Positions 24,172 to 33,489 of a stretch of 48,563 nt of DNA are shown here, piece after piece. The notes under the pieces are model-generated. The model had not been told where the DNA came from. It made no database searches and was given only the letters and a program-made list of their open reading frames with translations. Every line of letters starts with the position of its first letter. Position 1 is the stretch's first letter. Origin of the DNA: Streptomyces thermovulgaris (GTDB lineage Bacteria > Actinomycetota > Actinomycetes > Streptomycetales > Streptomycetaceae); assembly GCF_002155915.1 (NCBI RefSeq), contig NZ_MUME01000068.1, forward strand, positions 1 to 48,563, in the 5' to 3' direction. A program made the translations under genes and the position numbers.

Positions 24172-26205
24172 GTGAGCGACACCACCGATCTGATGGGCGC
24201 ACGTGTCGAGGAGACCGCTGCCGCGCCCGCCACGGACGCCTCCGCGCCTGCAACAGGTACCGGCTCCCGGCGTCGCCGCGGTACCGGCCTTGAGGGCATG
24301 GTGCTGGCCGAGCTGCAGCAGGTCGCCTCCAGCCTCGGCATCAGGGGCACCGCGCGCATGCGCAAGAGCCAGCTGATCGAGGTCATCAAGGAGGCGCAGG
24401 CGGCAGGGGGCGCTCCCGCCGCGAAGACCGCTCCTGCCGCGGGTGACGCCACCGGGAGCAAGCCGAAGCGCCGCGCCACCTCCCGGGCCCGTACGGGCGA
24501 GGGGACCGCACCCGCGGAGAAGGCGGAGACGAAGGCGGCCGAGGCTGCTGCCGACAAGGTCGAGAAGGCCGACAAGACCGACAGGGCCGAGAAGGCCGAC
24601 AAGGCCGAGAAGGCCGTCGCCCAGCAGCAGATCGAGATCCCCGGCCAGCCGGCCAGCGAGGACGCTTCCGCCGAGCGCCGCCGCCGCGCCACCGCCGAGG
24701 CGGGCACCCCGGCGAGCAGCGCCGGGACGGCCGCCGCCGAGCCGAAGAGCGAGGCGAGGACGGAGACCTCCGCACAGCCGCAGCAGCAGGACCAGCAGCA
24801 GGCCCAGGGCCAGCAGCAGGGCGAGACGGCCAAGGGCGACGCGGGCGAGGGCGGCGAGGGCCGCCGCCGCGACCGCCGTGGCCGGGACCGCCGCGGCAAG
24901 GGCGACGACCAGCAGAGCCAGAACGGCCAGCAGCGCCAGCAGCAGAACCAGCAGCAGAACGACGACGAGTACGAGGGCGGCCGCCGGGGCCGCCGGGGCC
25001 GCTACCGCGACCGCCGGGGACGCCGGGGACGCGACGACCTCTCCGAGCCGCAGATCGCCGAGGACGACGTCCTGATCCCGGTCGCGGGCATCCTGGACAT
25101 CCTCGACAACTACGCCTTCATCCGTACGTCCGGCTACCTGCCCGGGCCCAACGACGTGTACGTCTCCCTCGCCCAGGTCCGCAAGAACGGCCTGCGCAAG
25201 GGCGACCACATCACCGGTGCGGTCCGCCAGCCGAAGGAAGGCGAGCGGCGCGAGAAGTTCAACGCGCTGGTCCGCCTGGACTCCGTCAACGGCATGGCGC
25301 CCGAACACGGGCGCGGACGCCCCGAGTTCAACAAGCTGACGCCGCTGTACCCGCAGGAGCGGCTCCGTCTGGAGACCGACCCGGGCATCCTGACCACCCG
25401 CATCATCGACCTGGTCTCGCCGATCGGAAAGGGCCAGCGCGGTCTGATCGTGGCCCCGCCGAAGACCGGCAAGACCATGATCATGCAGGCGGTCGCCAAC
25501 GCGATCACGCACAACAACCCCGAGTGCCACCTGATGGTCGTCCTCGTCGACGAGCGTCCGGAAGAGGTCACCGACATGCAGCGGTCGGTCAAGGGCGAGG
25601 TCATCTCCTCGACCTTCGACCGCCCGGCCGAGGACCACACCATGGTCGCCGAGCTCGCCATCGAGCGCGCCAAGCGCCTGGTGGAGCTGGGCCACGACGT
25701 GGTCGTCCTGCTGGACTCCATCACCCGTCTGGGCCGTGCCTACAACCTCGCCGCCCCGGCCTCCGGCCGCATCCTGTCCGGTGGTGTGGACTCCACGGCC
25801 CTGTACCCGCCGAAGCGCTTCTTCGGTGCGGCCCGCAACATCGAGGACGGCGGTTCGCTGACCATCCTCGCCACCGCCCTGGTGGACACCGGGTCCCGCA
25901 TGGACGAGGTGATCTTCGAGGAGTTCAAGGGCACCGGCAACATGGAGCTCAAGCTCGACCGGAAGCTCGCCGACAAGCGCATCTTCCCGGCGGTCGACGT
26001 CGACGCGTCCGGTACGCGCAAGGAGGAGATCCTGCTCGGTGCGGAGGAGCTCAACATCGTCTGGAAGCTGCGGCGGGTGCTGCACGCGCTCGACCAGCAG
26101 CAGGCGATCGAGCTGCTCCTCGACAAGATGAAGCAGACCAAGTCGAACGTCGAGTTCCTGATGCAGATCCAGAAGACCACCCCGACGCCCGGGAACGGGG
26201 ACTAG
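24172..26205 (+). CDS. rho: Transcription termination factor Rho, long actinobacterial form
   Basis: 677 residues from GTG 24172 ([14 protein letters not shown]...), preceded by GGGAAGGACG. Rho is a hexameric RNA-dependent ATPase that terminates transcription. The N-terminal Rho-N domain holds [20 protein letters not shown]. Residues ~100-300 form an insertion rich in Ala, Glu, Lys, Arg, Gly and Gln (repeats of EKADK and QQQN), typical of high-GC Gram-positive Rho. The RNA-binding cold-shock-like domain starts near [15 protein letters not shown]. The Walker A is [18 protein letters not shown]; the Q and R loops follow ([20 protein letters not shown]). The insert likely alters RNA and DNA binding. 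Confidence 0.96.
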   Translation: MSDTTDLMGARVEETAAAPATDASAPATGTGSRRRRGTGLEGMVLAELQQVASSLGIRGTARMRKSQLIEVIKEAQAAGGAPAAKTAPAAGDATGSKPKRRATSRARTGEGTAPAEKAETKAAEAAADKVEKADKTDRAEKADKAEKAVAQQQIEIPGQPASEDASAERRRRATAEAGTPASSAGTAAAEPKSEARTETSAQPQQQDQQQAQGQQQGETAKGDAGEGGEGRRRDRRGRDRRGKGDDQQSQNGQQRQQQNQQQNDDEYEGGRRGRRGRYRDRRGRRGRDDLSEPQIAEDDVLIPVAGILDILDNYAFIRTSGYLPGPNDVYVSLAQVRKNGLRKGDHITGAVRQPKEGERREKFNALVRLDSVNGMAPEHGRGRPEFNKLTPLYPQERLRLETDPGILTTRIIDLVSPIGKGQRGLIVAPPKTGKTMIMQAVANAITHNNPECHLMVVLVDERPEEVTDMQRSVKGEVISSTFDRPAEDHTMVAELAIERAKRLVELGHDVVVLLDSITRLGRAYNLAAPASGRILSGGVDSTALYPPKRFFGAARNIEDGGSLTILATALVDTGSRMDEVIFEEFKGTGNMELKLDRKLADKRIFPAVDVDASGTRKEEILLGAEELNIVWKLRRVLHALDQQQAIELLLDKMKQTKSNVEFLMQIQKTTPTPGNGD

Positions 26206-26300
26206 GCACCCCGCCGGGGAAGGCCGCAAAGCCACCGTGGCCCGCGGGCCGCGGGCGGTTCACCGCCGGTCGCACGGTCTTCGCGCCCCCGCGGCGCACC

Positions 26301-26345
26301 AAGGCCGCTCTCGTGCCGCTCACGCCGGCACCGGGAGCGGCCTTT
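26301..26345 (+). terminator. Strong hairpin terminator after rho
   Basis: AAGGCCGCTC (26301-26310) pairs with GAGCGGCCTT (26335-26344), enclosing GTGCCG/CGGCAC, followed by TTG. A second small palindrome (GCCCGCG/CGCGGGC, 26240-26256) lies upstream. Confidence 0.75.
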
Positions 26346-26473
26346 GCCGTGCACGGGACCCTCGCCCGGCGTGCACGGAACCGCCTCACGGAGCGCTGTA
26401 CGGCCTTTTTCCGGTTTTCACCCTCTGAGGGGAAGAGTGACGATGGTCGTGTACGGGCTCGTCGACCGGGCCC

Positions 26474-26527
26474 GGTCCCGAGAGCCCCGAGAACCCCAGA
26501 AGCCCCGAGAGCCCCGAGAACCCCGAG
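26474..26527 (+). repeat. 9-bp tandem repeat (A(G/A)CCCCGAG)
   Basis: Six 9-base units, the last five spaced exactly nine bases apart (26483, 26492, 26501, 26510, 26519), lie between rho and the LCP gene. The purine-rich strand is the coding strand. Upstream of an LCP gene it may be a leader or protein-binding element; it is not part of an ORF with a ribosome site. Confidence 0.7.
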
Positions 26528-26576
26528 AAGACGGAGCGGTCGTCCGGATACGAGACTTCACCAGCCCGAGGAGCAC

Positions 26577-27713
26577 ATGTCCGCCGAGAGCACGCCGGAC
26601 CCCGGCACCCCGGGGGAGACCGGCAGCACCCGTCCCCGCCGCCGTGCCAGGGGCCGCCGCACGCCCCCCGGCGGGCGGCGCAGGGCCCTGACGGTCATGG
26701 CCTGGACCGCGGCGGGGATCGTCATGCTCGGCGGCACCGGCGTCGGCTGTCTCTACCTCAAGCTCAACGGCAACCTGGAGTCGATCGACATCGACCGGGT
26801 CCTCGGCTCCGACCGGCCCACCAGGTCCGACAACGGCTCCCAGCGCATTCTCGTCCTCGGCTCCGACAGCCGCTCCGGCGGCAACGGGAAGCTGGGCGGC
26901 GGCACCGACGACGGCAGCGCCCGCTCCGACACGGCGATGATCGTGCACGTGTACGAGGGCCGCAGGAAGGCGAGCGTCGTCTCCATCCCGCGCGACACCC
27001 TCGTCGACCGCCCCGCGTGCACCGACGCCGGCGGCGGCACGCACCCCGCGGCCCGCGGTGTGATGTTCAACGAGGTGTACTCCACCGGCGGCGCCGCCTG
27101 CGCCGTGAAGACCGTCGAGTCGATGACCGGCGTCCGCATGGACCACTATCTGGAGGTCGACTTCGAGGGCTTCCGCAGACTCGTCGACGAGCTCGGCGGA
27201 GTCCCGGTCACCCTCACGAAGGACATCGACGACCCGAAGAGCCATCTGCACCTCAAGGCCGGCACGCACACACTCGACGGACGGCAGGCCCTCGGCCTGG
27301 TCCGCACCCGGCACGGCGTCGGCGACGGCTCCGACCTCGGCCGCATACAGCTCCAGCAGGCCTTCCTCGGGGCGCTGGTCGACCGGGCCGGGCAAATCGG
27401 CCTCCTCACCCATCCGAAGAAGCTCTACCGCCTCGCCGACACCGCCACCAAGTCCCTCACCACCGACTCCGGCCTGGGCTCGGTCGACGCTCTGATCTCC
27501 TTCGCCGCCGGCCTCAAGGACATCGACTCCTCCGACATGACCATGATCACCGTGCCGGTCCGGTACGACCGGACGGACCGGAACCGGGTCGTGATCGAGG
27601 AAGCCAAGGCCAGGCAGGTCTGGGAGGCCCTGAGGAACGACCGGCCGATCCCGCCGGAGGCCACCGAGGGAACGGCCACCGGCGAGGCGAGGGGAGTGGT
27701 GGGCACCCCTTGA
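26577..27713 (+). CDS. LytR-CpsA-Psr (LCP) family cell-wall ligase
   Basis: 378 residues from ATG 26577 (MSAESTPDPGTPGETGS...), with an ideal CGAGGAGC site. A cytosolic Pro/Arg-rich segment (~1-38) is followed by one membrane helix (VMAWTAAGIVMLGGTGVGCL) and the extracellular LCP domain. Key signatures: QRILVLGSDSR, RSDTAMIVHVYEGRRKASVVS, SIPRDTLVD (Arg binding the pyrophosphate), and VEVDFEGFRRLVDELGGVPV-like text (EVDFEGFRRLVDELGG). The catalytic Arg pair appears in LVRTRHGVGDGSDLGRIQLQ. LCP proteins attach teichoic-type glycopolymers to peptidoglycan. The neighbouring WecA/TagO-like gene at 33490 makes a lipid-linked first sugar, consistent with one pathway. Confidence 0.9.
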   Translation: MSAESTPDPGTPGETGSTRPRRRARGRRTPPGGRRRALTVMAWTAAGIVMLGGTGVGCLYLKLNGNLESIDIDRVLGSDRPTRSDNGSQRILVLGSDSRSGGNGKLGGGTDDGSARSDTAMIVHVYEGRRKASVVSIPRDTLVDRPACTDAGGGTHPAARGVMFNEVYSTGGAACAVKTVESMTGVRMDHYLEVDFEGFRRLVDELGGVPVTLTKDIDDPKSHLHLKAGTHTLDGRQALGLVRTRHGVGDGSDLGRIQLQQAFLGALVDRAGQIGLLTHPKKLYRLADTATKSLTTDSGLGSVDALISFAAGLKDIDSSDMTMITVPVRYDRTDRNRVVIEEAKARQVWEALRNDRPIPPEATEGTATGEARGVVGTP

Positions 27714-27944
27714 GGATGCGGTGGGTCCCCTTGAGGGCGCGGGACCGCACCGGCACGCGGCTCGCCCCTCGCAGGAGAGCCGCAGGGGAGCCGCAAGGAG
27801 CGCCCACAAGAGGGCCGCGGGGGGACCCGCAGGAAAGGCCCCGCGCAGAGGTGCGCACATGGGCCCGCGCAGGGTCCCGCACAAGGGGCGCAGAGCCCCG
27901 CGGAGCCCCGTGGGGAAGACACGGAAACCCCAGGAGAGCGCGGG

Positions 27945-27971
27945 GGAACAAAACGACCCCACCCCCCGGTT
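27945..27971 (+). promoter_or_regulatory. SigR-like promoter before rpmE
   Basis: GGAAC (27945-27949) is followed after 19 bases by GTT (27969-27971), close to the SigR consensus GGAAT-N18/19-GTT of the Streptomyces thiol-stress regulon. rpmE of S. coelicolor is on my recalled list of SigR targets. The rest of the 363-base spacer 27714-28076 is GC-rich, with GGGTCCC-type imperfect repeats. Confidence 0.6.
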
Positions 27972-28076
27972 TGGGGAGAGGGCCCCAGTCCTGGCAGACT
28001 GGACCGTCGGCTCCGGTTCACGCACCGCATCCCGCGGCTGCGACCCGGCGCCCTCCCGGAACCGTAGGAGACACCC

Positions 28077-28307
28077 TTGAAGCGCGACATTCACCCCGCG
28101 TACGTCGAGACGCAGGTCAGCTGCACCTGCGGCGCGTCGTTCACGACCCGCAGCACGATCGAGTCCGGCACCATCCGGGCCGAGGTCTGCTCCGAGTGCC
28201 ACCCGTTCTACACGGGCAAGCAGAAGATCCTCGACACCGGTGGCCGTGTGGCCCGCTTCGAGGCCCGCTTCGGCAAGAAGGCCGCCGCCGGCTCCAAGAA
28301 GAAGTAG
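28077..28307 (+). CDS. rpmE: Ribosomal protein bL31, zinc-binding (type A)
   Basis: A 76-residue bL31 with the zinc cysteines: [20 protein letters not shown] (two Cys) and [19 protein letters not shown] (two Cys). The start is TTG 28077 with TAGGAG seven bases upstream, a rare but well-supported start codon. It is the zinc-dependent partner of the cysteine-free bL31 at 13256. A classic terminator follows. Confidence 0.96.
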   Translation: MKRDIHPAYVETQVSCTCGASFTTRSTIESGTIRAEVCSECHPFYTGKQKILDTGGRVARFEARFGKKAAAGSKKK

Positions 28308-28319
28308 CGAGCCCCTTTT

Positions 28320-28370
28320 CGCCGGTCCATGGCAGTGCCCCGCCCGGGGCGCGCCGGGACCGGCGTTTTT
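28320..28370 (+). terminator. Rho-independent terminator after rpmE
   Basis: CGCCGGTCC (28320-28328) pairs with GGACCGGCG (28357-28365), enclosing GCCCCG/CGGGGC, and is followed by TTTTT (28366-28370). One of the best U-tract terminators in the window. Confidence 0.85.
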
Positions 28371-28433
28371 GATCGCTTGCCTTCCCCTCCCCCGCAGCAC
28401 CCGCAGCACAGCAGGCAACACAGGAGCCGAAAG

Positions 28434-29501
<1,068 letters not shown>

Positions 29502-29614
29502 GGCGGGCCCCGGGCGCCTCGCACGAACGGCGCGCACCGCGCCGGGCACAGCACACAGCCGACAGCACACAGCGCACAGGACACAGGACGACGCAGGAGC
29601 ACCGGAGGACCAGC

Positions 29615-30496
29615 GTGCAGCAAGGAATCGGGGGGCGGCCCCCCAGCCCCCGCAGCGTGCTGCTCGCCGAGGTGGCCCAGGCCACGCAGCGGCTGGCCGA
29701 CGCCGGCGTGGACTCGCCGCGCGCCGACGCGGAAGAGCTCGCCGCGTTCGTGCACGGTGTCAAACGGGGCGAGCTGCACTCCGTGAAGGACGCCGACTTC
29801 GACGCCCGGTACTGGGAGGTCATCGCCCGCCGTGAGCAGCGCGAGCCGCTGCAGCACATCACCGGGCGGGCCTACTTCCGCTACCTGGAGCTCCAGGTCG
29901 GTCCCGGGGTCTTCGTGCCCCGGCCCGAGACCGAGTCCGTGGTCGGCTGGGCCATAGACGCCGTCCGTGCCATGGACGTCGTCGAGCCGTGCATCGTGGA
30001 CCTGTGCACCGGTTCGGGCGCCATCGCGCTCGCCCTCGCCCAGGAGGTGCCGCGCTCACGCGTGTACGCCGTGGAGCTGAGCGAGGACGCGATGAAGTGG
30101 GCCCGCAAGAACGTCGAGGGCACCAGGGTCGAGCTGCGCCAGGGCGACGCCCTGACCGCGTTCCCCGAACTGGACGGCCAGGTCGACCTCGTCATCTCCA
30201 ATCCGCCGTACATCCCGCTCGCCGAGCGGGAGAACATCGCTCCCGAGGTCCGCGACTACGACCCGGAGATGGCGCTGTTCTCCGGGGAGGACGGCCTGGA
30301 CCTGATCCGCGGGCTCGAACGCACCGCGTACCGGCTGCTGCGGCCCGGCGGGGTGGTCGTCGTCGAGCACGCCGACACCCAGGGCGGTCAGGTGCCGTGG
30401 ATCTTCTCCGAGGAGCGGGGCTGGGCCGACGCGGCCGACCACCCCGACCTCAACAACCGGCCGCGGTTCGCCACCGCCCGCAAGGCACTGCCATGA
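29615..30496 (+). CDS. prmC: Release factor glutamine N5-methyltransferase
   Basis: 293 residues from GTG 29615, with GGAGGACC upstream. It methylates the Gln of the GGQ loop of release factors with S-adenosylmethionine. The SAM motif is [20 protein letters not shown] and the catalytic NPPY is at residues 196-199 ([15 protein letters not shown]). The helical N-terminal domain includes [13 protein letters not shown] and VPRPETE. The 113-base gap to prfA is rich in ACAGCACAC-like repeats. The stop overlaps the start of a 30-codon small ORF. Confidence 0.95.
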   Translation: MQQGIGGRPPSPRSVLLAEVAQATQRLADAGVDSPRADAEELAAFVHGVKRGELHSVKDADFDARYWEVIARREQREPLQHITGRAYFRYLELQVGPGVFVPRPETESVVGWAIDAVRAMDVVEPCIVDLCTGSGAIALALAQEVPRSRVYAVELSEDAMKWARKNVEGTRVELRQGDALTAFPELDGQVDLVISNPPYIPLAERENIAPEVRDYDPEMALFSGEDGLDLIRGLERTAYRLLRPGGVVVVEHADTQGGQVPWIFSEERGWADAADHPDLNNRPRFATARKALP

Positions 30497-30585
30497 CGTC
30501 CGTGCGGCCGCATCCCAGCACTTCGATCCAGCAGTACGTGTACGTCCAGCAGTACGTGTACGACGTGTACAAGGAGGCCCGCTGA
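30493..30585 (+). CDS. Candidate translated small ORF (30 residues) between prmC and the TsaC-like gene
   Basis: ATG 30493 overlaps the prmC stop (ATGA), and the TGA at 30583 is one base before the next gene's ATG. Codons read [20 protein letters not shown] then YVYDVYKEAR. The second half repeats QQYVYV/QQYVYD, with a Tyr-Val alternation unlike its neighbours. The next gene's ribosome site AAGGAGG lies inside it, so translation could relay from prmC to the downstream gene. I do not recognise the peptide; it may be a coupling ORF or a real microprotein. Confidence 0.45.
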   Translation: MTSVRPHPSTSIQQYVYVQQYVYDVYKEAR

Positions 30586-30586
30586 C

Positions 30587-31234
30587 ATGGCACGGCGATA
30601 CGACACCAACGACGCCACCGATCGCGCGACGGGCCTGCGCGAAGCCGCGTCGGCCGTCCGCCGGGGCGAGCTGGTGGTCCTGCCCACGGACACCGTCTAC
30701 GGCCTCGGCGCCGACGCCTTCTCCGCCGAGGCCGTGGCCGACCTCCTCGTGGCCAAGGGCCGGGGGCGCACCATGCCCACCCCCGTCCTCATCGGCTCCC
30801 CGAACACCCTGCACGGGCTGGTCACGGACTTCTCCGAGAAGGCCTGGGAACTCGTGGACGCCTTCTGGCCGGGCGCGCTGACGCTGGTCGCCCGGCACCA
30901 GCCGTCCCTGCAGTGGGACCTGGGGGACACCCGGGGCACGGTCGCCGTGCGGATGCCGCTGCACCCGGTCGCCCTCGAACTGCTCACCGAGGTCGGCCCC
31001 ATGGCCGTCTCCTCGGCGAACCTGACCGGCCACCCCGCGCCGGAGAACTGCGACGCCGCGCAGGAGATGCTCGGCGACTCCGTCTCCGTCTACCTCGACG
31101 GCGGCCCGACCCCCGGCAATGTGCCGTCCTCCATCGTCGACGTCACCGGCCGGGTGCCGGTGCTGCTGCGCGAGGGGGCCCTGTCCCCGGAGGAGCTGAG
31201 GAAGGTCGTACCCGACCTCGAGGTGGCGAATTGA
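30587..31234 (+). CDS. L-threonylcarbamoyladenylate synthase (TsaC/YrdC family)
   Basis: 215 residues, a single YrdC domain. Makes threonylcarbamoyl-AMP from threonine, bicarbonate and ATP for the t6A37 modification of tRNAs. Seen are ELVVLPTDTVYGLGADAFSA, the basic RGRTMPTPVLIGSP near the binding groove, and AVSSANLTGHPAPENCDAA. It lacks the C-terminal Sua5 domain. ATG 30587 uses AAGGAGGCCC in the preceding small ORF. It is co-transcribed with prmC, giving a translation-quality cluster with prfA. Confidence 0.92.
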   Translation: MARRYDTNDATDRATGLREAASAVRRGELVVLPTDTVYGLGADAFSAEAVADLLVAKGRGRTMPTPVLIGSPNTLHGLVTDFSEKAWELVDAFWPGALTLVARHQPSLQWDLGDTRGTVAVRMPLHPVALELLTEVGPMAVSSANLTGHPAPENCDAAQEMLGDSVSVYLDGGPTPGNVPSSIVDVTGRVPVLLREGALSPEELRKVVPDLEVAN

Positions 31235-31304
31235 CGGCGCTCGCATTCCCCGGGATCCCCGGGTCCTTCGCGCTCCCGGCCGTGTGCGAGCAGGGGGGAC
31301 CCTC

Positions 31305-31919
31305 ATGCCCGGCATAGGCGACACCTTCCGCATCCTCCACGTCAGCACCGGCAATGTGTGCCGCTCGCCCATCACCGAGCGGCTGACCCGGCACTTCCTG
31401 GCGGACCGGCTCGGGGACGCGGACAGCGGCGGGCTGATCGTGGAGAGCGCCGGCACCTGGGGCCACGAGGGCGCGCCGATGGAGGCCAACGCGGAGGCGG
31501 TGCTGGCCGACTTCGGCGCGGACGCCTCCGGCTTCGTGGGCCGGGAACTGCTGGACGAGCACGTGATCATGGCCGATCTCGTGCTGACCGCCACACGCGA
31601 CCACCGCGCCCAGGTCATCTCCATGGGCCACTCGGCGGGCCTGCGCACCTTCACCCTGAAGGAGTTCACCCGTCTGGTGCGGGCGATAGACCCGGCCACG
31701 CTCCCTCCCCTGGAGGACGGCCTGGTCGAACGCGCCCGCGCCCTGGTCCGTGCCGCCGCCGCTCTACGCGGGTGGCTCCTGGCCCCCACAGCCGAGGCGG
31801 ACGAGGTCCACGACCCCTACGGCGCCCCTCTGCCCTTCTTCCGCTCGATCGGCGACGAGATACACCAGGCCCTGGACCCGGTGGTGACGGCGCTGACGGG
31901 GGTGGCCGCGCGGACCTGA
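31305..31919 (+). CDS. Low-molecular-weight protein-tyrosine-phosphatase-like protein, catalytic Cys replaced
   Basis: 204 residues from ATG 31305 (GGGGGGACCCTC before it); GTG 31284 is an alternative. The P-loop reads ILHVSTGNVCRSPITERLTR. In the LMW-PTP signature (V-C-x-G-N-x-C-R-S-P) the first Cys is the nucleophile; here it is Ser14, while Cys19 and Arg20 are kept. The general-acid region is present as EVHDPYGAPLPFF. The protein may bind phosphotyrosine or phosphate without cleaving it. It is longer than the usual ~155 residues because of an insertion near LVLTATRDHRAQVISMGHSA. It lies between the TsaC-like gene and glyA. Confidence 0.8.
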   Translation: MPGIGDTFRILHVSTGNVCRSPITERLTRHFLADRLGDADSGGLIVESAGTWGHEGAPMEANAEAVLADFGADASGFVGRELLDEHVIMADLVLTATRDHRAQVISMGHSAGLRTFTLKEFTRLVRAIDPATLPPLEDGLVERARALVRAAAALRGWLLAPTAEADEVHDPYGAPLPFFRSIGDEIHQALDPVVTALTGVAART

Positions 31920-31961
31920 CGGGACTGGGGCCACCGACGGTGCCGGGACGCAGCCCGAGGA

Positions 31962-31992
31962 GCGCCCCGGGCTCCTTGCGAGCCCGGGGCGC
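31962..31992 (+). terminator. Hairpin terminator before glyA
   Basis: GCGCCCCGGGCTC (31962-31974) pairs perfectly with GAGCCCGGGGCGC (31980-31992), a 13 bp stem with a 5-base loop. Confidence 0.75.
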
Positions 31993-32084
31993 ACGGCGTA
32001 CCCGGGACGGCGCAAGGGCCGCGCGGGGCGGCGGGGGCGGGCCTACATTGGACGTACGTCACCGTCGACCGTCCGGAGCGCGTC

Positions 32085-33341
32085 ATGTCGGTCATCCCCG
32101 TCCTCGAGGCCGATGTCCTGCGGCGACAGGACCCCGAACTGGCCGACATCCTGTCGGGGGAGCTGGAGAGGCAGTCGACGACCCTGCAGCTGAACGCCGC
32201 CGAGAACTTCACCTCACCGGCGGTGCTGGCCGCGCTCGGCTCGGCGCTGGCGAACAAGTACGCCGAGGGCTACCCGGGCGCCCGGCACCACGGCGGCTGC
32301 GAGATGGCCGACGTCGCCGAACGCCTCGCCGTGCGGCGGGCGAAGGACCTCTTCGGCGCCGAGCACGCCAATGTCCAGCCCCACTCGGGCTCCTCGGCGG
32401 TCCTCGCCGCCTACGCGGCGCTGCTGCGCCCCGGCGACACCGTGCTCGCCCTCGGCCTGCCGTACGGCGGCCACCTCACCCATGGCTCGCCCGCGAACTT
32501 CTCCGGCCGCTGGTTCGACTTCGTCGGCTACGGCGTCGACGCCGAGACCGGGCTCATCGACCACCTCCAGGTGCGCGCCCTCGCCCGTGCGCACCGGCCC
32601 AAGGCGATCGTGTGCGGGTCGATCGCCTATCCCCGCCACATCGACTACGCCTTCTTCCGCTCGGTCGCCGACGAGGTGGGCGCCTATCTGATCGCCGACG
32701 CCGCCCATCCCATGGGCCTGGTGGCCGGGGGAGCGGCGCCCAGCCCCGTGCCGTACGCCGACGTGGTGTGCGCCACCACCCACAAGGTGCTGCGCGGCCC
32801 GCGCGGCGGCATGATCCTGTGCGGCGGCGACCTCGCCCGGCGCGTCGACCGGGCCGTCTTCCCGTTCACCCAGGGCGGTGCGCAGATGCACACCATCGCC
32901 GCGAAGGCCGTCGCGTTCGCCGAGGCCGCGACCCCGGCCTTCGCCGCCTACGCCCACCAGGTGGTCGTCAATGCGCGGGTGCTCGCGGCCCGGCTGGCCG
33001 ACGAGGGTCTGGACGTCGTCACCGGCGGCACCGACACCCACCTGATCACCGCCGATCCGGCGCCGCTCGGCGTCGAGGGGCGCACCGCGCGCGGGCGGCT
33101 GGCCGCCGCCGGGATCGTCCTGGACTGCTGCGCCCTGCCGCACGCCGGCGCCCGGGGACTGCGCCTGGGCACCGCCGCGGTGACCACCCAGGGCATGGGC
33201 CAGGGCGAGATGGAGCGGATCGCCGTGCTGCTCGGCAAGGTGCTGCGCGGCGAGCTCGACGGGGCGGAGGCGCGGGAGGAGGTGCGGGAGTTCACCGGGG
33301 GATTTCCGCCGTATCCCCGTGTCCCGGCCGCACCGGGGTAG
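32085..33341 (+). CDS. glyA: Serine hydroxymethyltransferase, divergent paralogue
   Basis: 418 residues. Interconverts serine and glycine with tetrahydrofolate, using PLP. The Schiff-base Lys is K234 in VVCATTHKVLRGPRGGMILC, and NKYAEGYPGARHHGGCEMAD, NVQPHSGSSAVLAAYAAL and GGHLTHGSPANFSGRWFDFV are conserved. Several positions differ from classical GlyA: RHHGG instead of RYYGG, DAAHPMGLVAGG instead of the DMAHxAGL type, and QGGAQMHT instead of QGGP. It is therefore a divergent paralogue; a second glyA elsewhere is likely. The ATG at 32085 follows CCGGAGCGCGTC. Confidence 0.85.
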   Translation: MSVIPVLEADVLRRQDPELADILSGELERQSTTLQLNAAENFTSPAVLAALGSALANKYAEGYPGARHHGGCEMADVAERLAVRRAKDLFGAEHANVQPHSGSSAVLAAYAALLRPGDTVLALGLPYGGHLTHGSPANFSGRWFDFVGYGVDAETGLIDHLQVRALARAHRPKAIVCGSIAYPRHIDYAFFRSVADEVGAYLIADAAHPMGLVAGGAAPSPVPYADVVCATTHKVLRGPRGGMILCGGDLARRVDRAVFPFTQGGAQMHTIAAKAVAFAEAATPAFAAYAHQVVVNARVLAARLADEGLDVVTGGTDTHLITADPAPLGVEGRTARGRLAAAGIVLDCCALPHAGARGLRLGTAAVTTQGMGQGEMERIAVLLGKVLRGELDGAEAREEVREFTGGFPPYPRVPAAPG

Positions 33342-33489
33342 GCGGGACGGCCGGATGACTGTGCAAAGCCCCGCACAGCCATGCACGGCCGTGCGTGCAA
33401 CCATCGACGCTACCCGGAAGTCCCCATGCATATACCCGCGTCGCTAGGGTGTGGGGCTGAGATGGCCAGCGAGACCTGTGGGGAAGCCT

